Shown here one piece after another: positions 51,378 through 59,553 of a stretch of DNA of 64,000 nt; the first letter of the stretch is position 1, and each line of letters opens with the position of its first letter. The translations under genes and the position numbers were made by a program. The stretch spans positions 4,118 to 68,117 of the forward strand of contig CAKRGM010000010.1 of the NCBI GenBank assembly GCA_934330725.1, written 5' to 3'. The notes under the pieces were generated by a model. It was not told the origin of the DNA. It saw only the letters and a program-made list of their open reading frames with translations, and searched no databases. This stretch comes from an uncultured Lachnospiraceae bacterium. GTDB taxonomy: Bacteria > Bacillota > Clostridia > Lachnospirales > Lachnospiraceae.

Positions 51378-54029
51378 TTATTTTTTAAGTGTTGCAAGTC
51401 TTTCTGTAACCTGAGATAACATCTGTGTATATTTCTCAAGCTTGGCTCTTTCTTCATCTACCTTTGCCTTCGGTGCCTTAGATGTAAACTTCTCATTATT
51501 AAGCATGCCATTACATCTTTTTATTTCACCGTTTAACCTGCCTTCTTCTTTCTTAAGTCTTTCGATTTCTTTTTCAATATCAACAAGCTCTGCAAAAGGA
51601 ATATAAATTACTGCATCAGGAATTACTGTTGAAACAGCATCGTCATCTATTCCTTCTTTATCTTTCTGAATTACAACTTCACTTGCATAACCAAGAGTTG
51701 CAAAGAACACCCTGCCGTTTTCAAATATATTTCTTATATTTTCATTTTCTGACACTACATATACTTTTGCTTTTCTGCTTGGTGCAACATTCATTTCGGC
51801 TCTTACATTTCTTATATTTCTTACTGCCTGCTTGATAGTTTCAATTGCATTTTCATCTTCTGCAAAATTAAACTTCTCATTATATACAGGCCATGAAGAA
51901 ATCATGATTGACTCTTCCTCATCCTGGATATTGCAGAATATTTCTTCTGTAATAAATGGCATATATGGATGAAGCAGTTTAAGTGCATCAATAAGAACAG
52001 TTTTTAATGTCCAGATTGCTGCTGTCTTAGTTGTATCTTCATCGTTATAAAGACGCGGCTTAACCATCTCTATATACCAGTCGCAGAACTCTTCCCAGAT
52101 GAAGTCATTAAGCTTTTCAACCGCAATACCAAGTTCATATTTTTCCATATTGTCAGTTACTTCTTTGATAAGATTGTTCATCTTTGAGATTATCCACTTA
52201 TCAGCATCTGTAAGATTCTCCGGCATATTTCCATCGGCCTTGATCTTATTATCAGGATCATTCATCATGATAAATCTTGATGCATTCCAGACTTTATTTG
52301 CAAAGTTACGGCTTGCTTCAACTCTCTCCCAGTAGAAACGCATATCATTTCCAGGTGCATTTCCTGTTATAAGTGTGTATCTTAATGCATCTGCACCATA
52401 TTTATCAATAACTTCAAGAGGGTCAATACCATTTCCAAGAGACTTACTCATCTTTCTTCCCTGTGAATCCCTTACAAGTCCGTGGAATATTACCTTGCTG
52501 AATGGCTTCCTGCCCATATGCTCATAACCTGAGAATATCATTCTTATTACCCAGAAGAAAATAATATCATAACCTGTGATCAACACATCTGTAGGATAAA
52601 AATACTCAAGTTCTTCTGTCTTTTCAGGCCATCCAAGTGTTGAGAAAGGCCATAATGCTGATGAAAACCATGTATCAAGTGTATCCGGATCCTGGTAAAC
52701 ATTATTGCTGTGGCACTTAGGACATGTATGCACTTCATTTTCAGAAACAACCATCTCACCACAATCCTTACAGTAATATGCAGGAATTCTGTGTCCCCAC
52801 CATAACTGTCTTGAAATACACCAGTCTCTTATATTATCTGTCCAGTTGAAATATGTTCTGTCCATTGATGATGGAATAAGCTCGATATCTCCTGACTTAA
52901 TTGCTTCAACGGCAGGTTTGATAAGTTCATCCATCTTTACAAACCACTGCTGCTTAATCATTGGTTCAACTGTAGTTTTACATCTGTCATGTGTTCCGAC
53001 ATTATGTGTATGGTCTTCTACCTTAACTAAAAGTCCCTGTGCTTCAAGATCTGCTACCATTGCCTTTCTGGCTTCATATCTGTCCATTCCGGCATACTTT
53101 CCACCCAGATTATTAATTGTAGCATCATCATTTAAAATATTGATTTCAGGAAGGTTATGTCTTTTTCCAACCTCAAAATCGTTAGGGTCATGTGCAGGAG
53201 TAATCTTAACAACACCTGTTCCAAATTCCATATCAACATATTCATCGCCGATTATAGGGATTGTTCTGTCTGTCAATGGAAGCTTAACTTCTTTACCAAT
53301 AAGATCTTTATATCTGTCATCCTTTGGATTTACGGCAAGTGCGCTATCACCAAGTAATGTCTCCGGTCTTGTTGTTGCAATTTCAACAAACTTTCCTTCT
53401 TCACCTGCGATTGGATAATTGATATGCCAGAAATGTCCCTGCTGTTCTACATGTTCTACCTCTGCATCAGAAATAGATGTTTTACATACAGGACACCAGT
53501 TTACTATTCTTGAACCTTTATAAATAAGCCCCTTCTTATAAAGATTGATAAATACTGTCTGTACAGCCTTTGAGCATCCTTCATCAAGAGTAAATCTTTC
53601 TCTGTCCCAGTCACATGAAGAACCAATCTTCTTTAACTGGCTTGTAATAGTTCCGCCGTATTTTTCTTTCCACTGCCATGTTCTCTTAAGAAATCCTTCT
53701 CTTCCAAGATCATGTTTATCAATACCTTCATCCTTTAAAGCATTTGTTACCTTAACTTCTGTTGAAATACTTGCATGATCAGTTCCCGGAACCCATAAAG
53801 CTTCATATCCCTGCATTCTTTTAAATCTTATAAGAATATCCTGCATTGTATTATCAAGTGCATGTCCCATGTGCAGCTTACCTGTTATATTTGGAGGTGG
53901 CATAATAATTGTAAATGGTTTCTTACTTTTATCTACCTCCGCATGAAAATACTTCTTATCAAGCCATTTCTTATATAATCTGTCTTCTATGTCGGCAGGA
54001 TTATATGTTTTTTCTAATTCTTTCTTCAT
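51378..54029 (-). CDS. valS: Valyl-tRNA synthetase
   Basis: This class I synthetase of about 883 residues charges tRNA-Val. The HIGH motif is HMGH (residues ~53-56, in NITGKLHMGHALD) and KMSKS is KMSKSLGNG. Between them lie the CP1 editing domain, including TTRPETLLGDSALAVNP, and a zinc-binding insertion (YYCKDCGEMVVSENEVHTCP). The C-terminal coiled coil binds tRNA. ATG 54029 behind GGAGAAAAGGT is preferred over the short extension to 54047. A T-box leader upstream controls transcription by tRNA-Val charging. Confidence 0.97.
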   Translation of the reverse strand: MKKELEKTYNPADIEDRLYKKWLDKKYFHAEVDKSKKPFTIIMPPPNITGKLHMGHALDNTMQDILIRFKRMQGYEALWVPGTDHASISTEVKVTNALKDEGIDKHDLGREGFLKRTWQWKEKYGGTITSQLKKIGSSCDWDRERFTLDEGCSKAVQTVFINLYKKGLIYKGSRIVNWCPVCKTSISDAEVEHVEQQGHFWHINYPIAGEEGKFVEIATTRPETLLGDSALAVNPKDDRYKDLIGKEVKLPLTDRTIPIIGDEYVDMEFGTGVVKITPAHDPNDFEVGKRHNLPEINILNDDATINNLGGKYAGMDRYEARKAMVADLEAQGLLVKVEDHTHNVGTHDRCKTTVEPMIKQQWFVKMDELIKPAVEAIKSGDIELIPSSMDRTYFNWTDNIRDWCISRQLWWGHRIPAYYCKDCGEMVVSENEVHTCPKCHSNNVYQDPDTLDTWFSSALWPFSTLGWPEKTEELEYFYPTDVLITGYDIIFFWVIRMIFSGYEHMGRKPFSKVIFHGLVRDSQGRKMSKSLGNGIDPLEVIDKYGADALRYTLITGNAPGNDMRFYWERVEASRNFANKVWNASRFIMMNDPDNKIKADGNMPENLTDADKWIISKMNNLIKEVTDNMEKYELGIAVEKLNDFIWEEFCDWYIEMVKPRLYNDEDTTKTAAIWTLKTVLIDALKLLHPYMPFITEEIFCNIQDEEESIMISSWPVYNEKFNFAEDENAIETIKQAVRNIRNVRAEMNVAPSRKAKVYVVSENENIRNIFENGRVFFATLGYASEVVIQKDKEGIDDDAVSTVIPDAVIYIPFAELVDIEKEIERLKKEEGRLNGEIKRCNGMLNNEKFTSKAPKAKVDEERAKLEKYTQMLSQVTERLATLKK

Positions 54030-54113
54030 ACCTTTTCTCCATTCCATTTATACTTTATATTTTAATTTTATAAGCTGCACGCGTCAGGAAACGTATCCTT
54101 AAATGTATGCAAT

Positions 54114-54400
54114 AAAAAAAGCCCTCTGATGATTATAAATCAATCAAAGGGCGTAATATCAACGCGGTACCACCTTATTTTAACTGCTGAAAATGCAATC
54201 CTCATTAATCCTCTAACGCAGGAAATACGTTACCACCTAGTGCTTAAGTCTTCATAAAATGATAAATCTCTATCTGCTTAAGCTTCAGCAATCCAGCTCC
54301 AAAGCTACCTTCGGTATTTACTTTCCAAACCATCTTCCAGCCAAAGGATGATTCTCTCTGAAGGACAAACAATACCTACTCCTCTTTTTCACAGCCTTTA
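54114..54400 (-). promoter_or_regulatory. T-box riboswitch leader of valS (valine specifier)
   Basis: On the minus strand the leader holds a Stem I base GGTATT...AATACC around the AGUAG/AGAGAG elements. The specifier GTC (54366-54364), a valine codon, lies in TTTGTCCTTC. The T-box sequence AAGGTGGTACCGCG (54176-54163) pairs with the tRNA 3' end through its TGGT bulge. The competing terminator is GCCCTTTGATTGA...TCAGAGGGC followed by seven T residues (54152-54114). Uncharged tRNA-Val binding should favour read-through into valS. Confidence 0.93.
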
Positions 54401-54414
54401 AATATACGCTTACT

Positions 54415-54443
54415 ATGATAATATGTATCTTAAAAAAAAGCAA
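54415..54443 (-). promoter_or_regulatory. Promoter of the valS T-box transcript
   Basis: On the minus strand, TTGCTT (54443-54438) and TATCAT (54420-54415) are separated by 17 bases, just upstream of the T-box Stem I. Confidence 0.6.
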
Positions 54444-54509
54444 GTGATATTTTTATTATGGCTCCGGTATAGCTTCAGGCTTCCTGCCTGGCAGATTGTT
54501 TTTATATGA

Positions 54510-55256
54510 TTAATCCAGTATTATCTGATCAACTGTAACAAAAACAAATCCCTTTGCCTTTAGTTCATCAACAATTTCAAGTGCGGCTGCAACCGAAGAC
54601 GGATATATATCATGCAGCAGTATAATATCTCCACACTTTGTATTATCAACCACTTTTCTTACCACTCCCGAAATATCTGTTGTATCCCAGTCTTTAGGAT
54701 CAACTGTCCAAAGCACCGGAATCATATTTATCTTCATTAGCAGTTTATTTGAATATGAACCATACGGTGGTCTTATATACTTAGGACATATTCCCGTCAC
54801 CTTTTCTATTTCTTCATTTGTCTTTATAATTTCATTGCAGGCCTTATCTGCGCTTATTGCACTCAGCTGAACATGTGTATATGTATGATTACCTATAAGA
54901 TGTCCTTCATCATTAATCCGTCTGACAAGTTCCTGGTTTTTTTCTATATTCTCACCTATCATAAAAAATGTAGCCTTTACATTTCGTTCCTTAAGACCGT
55001 CGAGAAGTTTCCCTGTTGTATCGCTTCTTGGCCCGTCATCAAATGTAATTGCCACCCTGTTCTCGTAACAGTCATTACATACTGCAGATAAAGCACTATG
55101 TCTATCCATTGTATTATTCTCCATAAACACTATAACAGCACATATTACCACCGCTATACATATACAGCCCTTAAATGCTCCTGTAAAACCATCCTGCCTT
55201 TGCATAAGCTGATTAAACTTTTTAAATACTTTAAACCTGTACAGCATTCCCACCAC
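54510..55256 (-). CDS. Polysaccharide deacetylase (NodB domain)
   Basis: This 248-residue carbohydrate esterase 4 protein has an N-terminal membrane helix (GCICIAVVICAVIVFMEN). NodB motifs are AITFDDGPRSDTT (motif 1 with the catalytic and metal aspartates), GNHTYTH (motif 2 metal histidines), RPPYGSYSNKLL (motif 3), DPKDWDT (motif 4) and ILLHDIYP (motif 5). It probably acts on cell-wall peptidoglycan or polymers outside the cell and resembles the PdaA/PdaB spore-associated group. Confidence 0.92.
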   Translation of the reverse strand: MVGMLYRFKVFKKFNQLMQRQDGFTGAFKGCICIAVVICAVIVFMENNTMDRHSALSAVCNDCYENRVAITFDDGPRSDTTGKLLDGLKERNVKATFFMIGENIEKNQELVRRINDEGHLIGNHTYTHVQLSAISADKACNEIIKTNEEIEKVTGICPKYIRPPYGSYSNKLLMKINMIPVLWTVDPKDWDTTDISGVVRKVVDNTKCGDIILLHDIYPSSVAAALEIVDELKAKGFVFVTVDQIILD

Positions 55257-55327
55257 ATAAATTTATTTTGTACTTAATTAGTATATAATTATGTGTCTTA
55301 AGCTTAAAATATAATATTTTTTCATAA

Positions 55328-56662
55328 TCATCTGCTGTCTTCCTGCTTCAGAACCGGATTTCTAAACCATTGAACAAGAAGAGGAATCACCATCAGTACC
55401 CATACTATTGGCTCAGCAAGTATTATCCCCATATACCCTAAGACAGGAACAAGAAGTATAACAACAAGCACTTTTCCCACGAGCTCTACCATGCTCGAAA
55501 TAACTGGTGTCCTGTGATCACCGATTCCCTGCATTGCGTTTCTTAATACTGTTATTGCAGCTGTCACAAAATATAAAAGTGTATCTATTCTTAAATACAG
55601 TGACGCTGTTTCTATAACTACGGGATCTTCAGTACTTGCTAAAGACTTTATCATCAATGGTGCAACTGTATAACTCAATACAGCCATAACTGCACTCCAT
55701 ATAACAGCCATTATGTATGCAGTACGAACCCCCTTCTTTATTCTTGATATTTTACCGGCTCCGAGATTTTGTCCACAGAATGTAGCCATTGTAGTGCCTA
55801 ATACAGCAAAAATAAGCATAAAAAATTCCGTTATTTTTCTTGCTATAGTATGTGCATTTATAATTGATTTGCCAAATGTGTTAATTGATGTCTGCAACGC
55901 AACTGAACCAAATGAAACAAGTGAACTCATAAGCCCCATTGAACATCCACAGCTTATAAGTTTTACAACCATGTTTTTTTCAGCTTTTAAATCTTTTAAA
56001 CCGAATCTTAAAATCTCATATTTTTTAAACATATAAACCATACAGCTTATCATAGCAAGCAACTGCGATAAAACAGTTGCTATTGCTGCGCCCTTAACAC
56101 CCATTTCAAATCTGCTCATAAACACATAATCACCAGCTACATTTAATGTTACTGATATGGCAAGAAATATAAGCGGCGTTATTGTATCTCCTATTGCCCT
56201 AAGCAGCGCACAACAGACATTATAAAGCATCAGTATTGTCATACCCGCAAAAATTATAAAAATATAATCATATGATGTTGATATAAATTCCTCAGGTGTG
56301 TTCAGTATTCTTAACAGCGGCATTAAAAAAGTCAAAACAACTGCCGTAAGAATAACCGCCGTTATTATGCCAAGAGCTAACGACATGGCAACCGATTTTT
56401 TTAACCTTTCTTTGTCGCCGGCCCCGTAATAATTGGATGCAATAACTGCAAATCCATTGGTAAGTCCATTTAAGAAGCCTATAACCAGTGTATTAACCGA
56501 ATTAGTTGCTCCAACTGCAGCAAGCCCGTCATCTCCTAATATCTGACTTACCATCTTTGTATCAATAAGGCTGTATGCCAACTGTAAAACATTTGCAATA
56601 AGTACTGGTATTGCAAATGCAAGTATAAGTCTGGTAATATTACCTTTTGTCAAATCTTTCAT
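55328..56662 (-). CDS. MATE-family efflux transporter
   Basis: This 444-residue protein has about 12 membrane helices in two six-helix bundles. Characteristic stretches are LIDTKMVSQILGDDGLAAVG, NYYGAGDKERLKKSVAMSL, CCALLRAIGDTITPLIFL and, in the second half, GQNLGAGKISRIKKGVRTAY and RNAMQGIGDHRTPVISS. It is a sodium- or proton-coupled exporter of drugs or metabolites (NorM/DinF superfamily). The start is six bases after the CarD stop. Confidence 0.92.
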   Translation of the reverse strand: MKDLTKGNITRLILAFAIPVLIANVLQLAYSLIDTKMVSQILGDDGLAAVGATNSVNTLVIGFLNGLTNGFAVIASNYYGAGDKERLKKSVAMSLALGIITAVILTAVVLTFLMPLLRILNTPEEFISTSYDYIFIIFAGMTILMLYNVCCALLRAIGDTITPLIFLAISVTLNVAGDYVFMSRFEMGVKGAAIATVLSQLLAMISCMVYMFKKYEILRFGLKDLKAEKNMVVKLISCGCSMGLMSSLVSFGSVALQTSINTFGKSIINAHTIARKITEFFMLIFAVLGTTMATFCGQNLGAGKISRIKKGVRTAYIMAVIWSAVMAVLSYTVAPLMIKSLASTEDPVVIETASLYLRIDTLLYFVTAAITVLRNAMQGIGDHRTPVISSMVELVGKVLVVILLVPVLGYMGIILAEPIVWVLMVIPLLVQWFRNPVLKQEDSR

Positions 56663-56668
56663 ATTTTT

Positions 56669-57166
56669 TTAATTTTGTCCTAACATTGCATCTAATTCTT
56701 CGCATAATTCTTTATGCTCACAATCAAGAGAAACTGCAAGTTCGCCATACAGCAATTTTCTTGCTGACATAAGCATCCTTAAATCTGCTGATTTCATTTT
56801 TCTTAAATTCTTTGCTCTTTCATTCTTAATATTATATAACGTACGAATAAGCCTCATAAGCTCAAATGCGTCCTGTGACTTAATCACTTCATCATAATCT
56901 CTTGGGCTTACAGCTTCATTGAGTGCTGTATCTTTCTTACAATTTTGTGCACGTACATACAATTTTTGTGCATCTTCTTTAGACATAACATAACGCATCA
57001 TTACTTTTTTGCTTTCAACAGGGGAATATATTATTCCTTTATCATCATATACTGGCTGCAGAAAATAGTACTTACCTTCAATTCCCTTTATTGGCGGCTT
57101 GTTTATATCAACAATTTCACAAACACCAACAACTCCATATACAACTTTGTCATTTACTTCAAACAT
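56669..57166 (-). CDS. CarD/CdnL-family RNA polymerase-binding regulator
   Basis: This roughly 165-residue protein has the CarD_CdnL_TRCF N-terminal domain (MFEVNDKVVYGVVGVCEIVD, YYFLQPVYDDKGIIYSPVES) that binds the polymerase beta subunit, and a helical C-terminal DNA-contacting domain (DYDEVIKSQDAFELMRLIRT). CarD proteins stabilise open complexes, notably at rRNA promoters. ATG 57166 after GGAAGG is preferred over an extension to 57184. It is followed by the MATE gene. Confidence 0.9.
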   Translation of the reverse strand: MFEVNDKVVYGVVGVCEIVDINKPPIKGIEGKYYFLQPVYDDKGIIYSPVESKKVMMRYVMSKEDAQKLYVRAQNCKKDTALNEAVSPRDYDEVIKSQDAFELMRLIRTLYNIKNERAKNLRKMKSADLRMLMSARKLLYGELAVSLDCEHKELCEELDAMLGQN

Positions 57167-57261
57167 ATCCGTACTTCCTTCCACATTTCTGGTTTTTATA
57201 ATAGTATTTTACATACAATTGTCTTTATAAGTATACAACATTTTTTACAAATTTTCAAAAG

Positions 57262-57330
57262 GAACATGCACTGCGTGTTCCGTATCTTTACCGGACTGCT
57301 TTTTTTACCTTACCGGAAGTTACCGGGTAA
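57262..57330 (-). repeat. Inverted repeat and CCGGTAA repeats upstream of CarD
   Basis: On the minus strand, TTACCCGGTAACTTCCGGTA, a further AGTCCGGTAAAG and the GGAACACGCAGTGCATGTTCC hairpin lie upstream of the CarD start. CCGGTAA occurs three times within 40 bases. These could be regulatory, but no known site is recognised. Confidence 0.35.
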
Positions 57331-57343
57331 TTTGTTATTACAA

Positions 57344-57370
57344 TAAAAAAACGGGACAAAATGTCCCGCT
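57344..57370 (-). terminator. Rho-independent terminator after the DUF6465 gene
   Basis: On the minus strand, AGCGGGACATTTTGTCCCGT forms a hairpin followed by seven T residues. It ends the transcript of the DUF6465 gene and HPr-like gene upstream. Confidence 0.85.
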
Positions 57371-57435
57371 GTGAATCGAATGTTCTATAATTACAATATG
57401 TATGTATACTATGGCGACAATAAAATCACCATGTA

Positions 57436-57963
57436 TCAATATAACGCAACTTTACCTGCGATACTGTTGTTTGCAACATAATAGCATAAATTATCTTCCG
57501 GCTTTACATACAGCTTTATATCTTTGATATCGATATTCTTTGATTTACAATCCTCAATCACCTTATTGTATAATTCAGTGTCATCAATCGTATTATTCTG
57601 GAATTCGACATGCAGTTCTTTTTTAATTTCCTGCTTTGCTGTTGTCTTTTTTGTCGCAGTTTTCTTTGCAGTAGTTTTCTTTTCAGTAGTTTTTTTGGCA
57701 GTTGTAGTACTTTTCTTTACTGCTGGCTTCTTCTCTGGTGCTTTTTTTGCTTCTGTTGTACTTACTGTCTGCTTCTCCTGTATATCCTTAACCTCTGCTT
57801 TTTCTTCTGCTTCTAAAGCAGCCTTTTTTGCCTTTGATGATTTAACTGACTTTGATGATGTGTTCTTTGATGCTGCCTTGACCGTTTCTTCTAACGGCTC
57901 AGTCTCCTGTACCTTAGATGTTTTCTCATCCTTTCCAAATACCATTGCGTTCTTTCCTGTCAT
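57436..57963 (-). CDS. DUF6465 protein with lysine-rich histone-like tail
   Basis: This 175-residue protein has a low-complexity Lys/Ala/Thr middle (KKTTAKKTATKKTTAKQE-type repeats, residues ~75-112) reminiscent of histone H1. The C-terminal ~60-residue domain is ELHVEFQNNTIDDTELYNKV, then VKPEDNLCYYVANNSIAGKV, matching the DUF6465 group common in Lachnospiraceae. The basic repeats suggest nucleic-acid binding; the C-terminal domain has no known role. It follows the HPr-like gene by 31 bases and ends at a terminator, so the two form an operon. Confidence 0.75.
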   Translation of the reverse strand: MTGKNAMVFGKDEKTSKVQETEPLEETVKAASKNTSSKSVKSSKAKKAALEAEEKAEVKDIQEKQTVSTTEAKKAPEKKPAVKKSTTTAKKTTEKKTTAKKTATKKTTAKQEIKKELHVEFQNNTIDDTELYNKVIEDCKSKNIDIKDIKLYVKPEDNLCYYVANNSIAGKVALY

Positions 57964-57994
57964 TATAAAACCTCCCCATATAATATTTAGTTAA

Positions 57995-58255
57995 CTAGCA
58001 TGTAAGAAAATTCTTAATGCTGTTGAGTGCCATTTCTTCATCAGAACCTTCAGCAGAAATATTAACCTGTAGACCTTTCTTCAATCCAAATGCCATCATT
58101 CCCATGAGACTTTTCGCATTAATGTTCTTACCCTGGCTTTCAATAAATATGTGACTTTCGAACTTACACGCCGTCTGCACGAGCTGTGCAACAGGATTTT
58201 TGTAAGCTTTTTCAATGTCTGCAACTTCTACCATTTGTGTCATAGTTAATTTCAC
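57995..58255 (-). CDS. Second HPr-fold protein lacking the phosphocarrier histidine
   Basis: This 86-residue protein aligns with HPr over its whole length. At the active-site loop (GIHARPATVLVQTA in HPr) the sequence is KAYKNPVAQLVQTA, so His15 and Arg17 are replaced. The regulatory Ser46 region is intact as NAKSLMGMMAFGLKKG, and the C-terminal helix reads GSDEEMALNSIKNFL. As with Crh, serine phosphorylation by HPr kinase and binding to CcpA would be possible but phosphotransfer would not. It is probably co-transcribed with the DUF6465 gene. A similar His-less protein is encoded at 981-1214. Confidence 0.8.
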   Translation of the reverse strand: MKLTMTQMVEVADIEKAYKNPVAQLVQTACKFESHIFIESQGKNINAKSLMGMMAFGLKKGLQVNISAEGSDEEMALNSIKNFLTC

Positions 58256-58391
58256 CTTAAACTTTCTTAGAATTTAGAAATCATCAATTGTCTATGAATA
58301 ATTAAATCACTAAAAATATACTCTATCAAAACATATAAGTCAACACTCATATATTCTTTTTGGTAATAATTCATGTTTAAGGCAAGTTTTT

Positions 58392-58703
58392 TTACAACTT
58401 TTTATCTATATAGCCAATATTATACAACTCTTTCATCTGATCATCAATTACTTCTGATGCATCATAATCTTTTAACAGCTCTACCATTTTCTTAAGCCGT
58501 TCATCCTGTATCTGAAAATTTTCTGTCTTCTCAAGTATACGTCTTTTTAATTCTGGTACGCTGTCAAAATCCTGTTCTTTCTCAATGCCTGCTGCCCCTG
58601 CAAGCACTCCAAGTGCATATGCACATTCATAATTTCCTGTCATCTTTGCATTATCAAAACCCACCTTGACTGCCACTGCATTTTTAGCAAGAAGAGGTAT
58701 CAT
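58392..58703 (-). CDS. Uncharacterised 103-residue protein downstream of trpA
   Basis: I do not recognise this small helical protein. It begins MIPLLAKNAVAVKVGFDNAK and has a conserved-looking TGNYECAYALGVLAGAAG, then a charged Lys/Glu helix (ELKRRILEKTENFQ...LKKMVELLKDYD). A start at 58703 is supported by its spacing from trpA. The small Ala/Gly segment could be a fold core. It lies 61 bases after trpA and could be part of that transcript. Confidence 0.6.
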   Translation of the reverse strand: MIPLLAKNAVAVKVGFDNAKMTGNYECAYALGVLAGAAGIEKEQDFDSVPELKRRILEKTENFQIQDERLKKMVELLKDYDASEVIDDQMKELYNIGYIDKKL

Positions 58704-58764
58704 AATCCATTCACCCTTTTCACAAATATTTTAAAAGCATTTTAGAAATATCACTATTGTTTTT

Positions 58765-59553
58765 CTAAAATTCTTTTTTAAATTCTGTTATATACTCTTT
58801 TACAGCTTCATTTGAATAATCTGTCGATTCAAGAAGCTTTATAAAATGTGAACCGACAATAGCTCCGTCAATTATATCTTTTAAAGGTTCCACATCTTTG
58901 GCTGTTCTTATTCCGAATCCCATCATAACCGGAATCTTACTTATTGCTTTTACTTCTTCAAGATAGCTTCTTATATCTTTATGGAAATTAGCACCCTTTC
59001 CAGTAACACCCATCTGTGACACGCAATATACAAATCCACGTGCATTTTCAAGAATTTTAGGGATTCTCTGCTTTGATACAGGTGATACCAGCTGAATAAG
59101 AATAGGCGCATTTTCATCAGCATTTATAATATCCTGTATATCCTTTTGTTCTTCAAGTGGAAGGTCTGGTACAATAAGTCCATCGATTCCGCACTCGATG
59201 CATTTTTTAATAAATGCTTCAAGGCCATAATGGAATATTGTATTATAATACATCATAAATATTATCGGAACCTGCGCACCTTCTTCACGCACCTGCTTAA
59301 CAGTTTCAAATACTTTTTTAAGTGATGTTTTTGCCTGAATTGCTTTATATGAAGCATCCTGTATTACCGGACCATCTGCAATCGGATCTGAAAAAGGAAC
59401 ACCTAATTCAATAATATCAATCCCCGCTTCTTCCTGAACCTTTATAAGTTCCTTTGTCTTTGAAAGATTCGGAAGGCCTGCTGTTGTATATGTTATAAAT
59501 GCTTTTTCGTTTTTCTGCTTTAACTGTTCTAACTTTGCCTCTATTCTGTTCAT
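58765..59553 (-). CDS. trpA: Tryptophan synthase alpha subunit
   Basis: TrpA cleaves indole-3-glycerol phosphate to indole within the tryptophan synthase complex. The 262-residue TIM barrel has catalytic E49 (DIIELGVPFSDP) and D60 (PIADGPVIQ), the flexible loop and phosphate-binding GFGIRTAKD and GAIVGSHF. The sequence is intact. It shares one base with the trpB stop, so the two are translationally coupled. The other trp biosynthetic genes are not in the window. Confidence 0.97.
   Translation of the reverse strand: MNRIEAKLEQLKQKNEKAFITYTTAGLPNLSKTKELIKVQEEAGIDIIELGVPFSDPIADGPVIQDASYKAIQAKTSLKKVFETVKQVREEGAQVPIIFMMYYNTIFHYGLEAFIKKCIECGIDGLIVPDLPLEEQKDIQDIINADENAPILIQLVSPVSKQRIPKILENARGFVYCVSQMGVTGKGANFHKDIRSYLEEVKAISKIPVMMGFGIRTAKDVEPLKDIIDGAIVGSHFIKLLESTDYSNEAVKEYITEFKKEF

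Noticed and set aside
52846..53418. 190-codon plus-strand frame within valS
   Set aside because: Antisense of a conserved synthetase region; no independent evidence.
57241..57435. CRISPR-like repeats near CarD
   Set aside because: The CCGGTAA repeats are too short and irregularly spaced; no CRISPR array was seen anywhere in the window.
57524..57994. 156-codon plus-strand hydrophobic frame
   Set aside because: Antisense of the Lys-rich DUF6465 gene; the apparent membrane segments are an artefact of the AAA-rich repeats.
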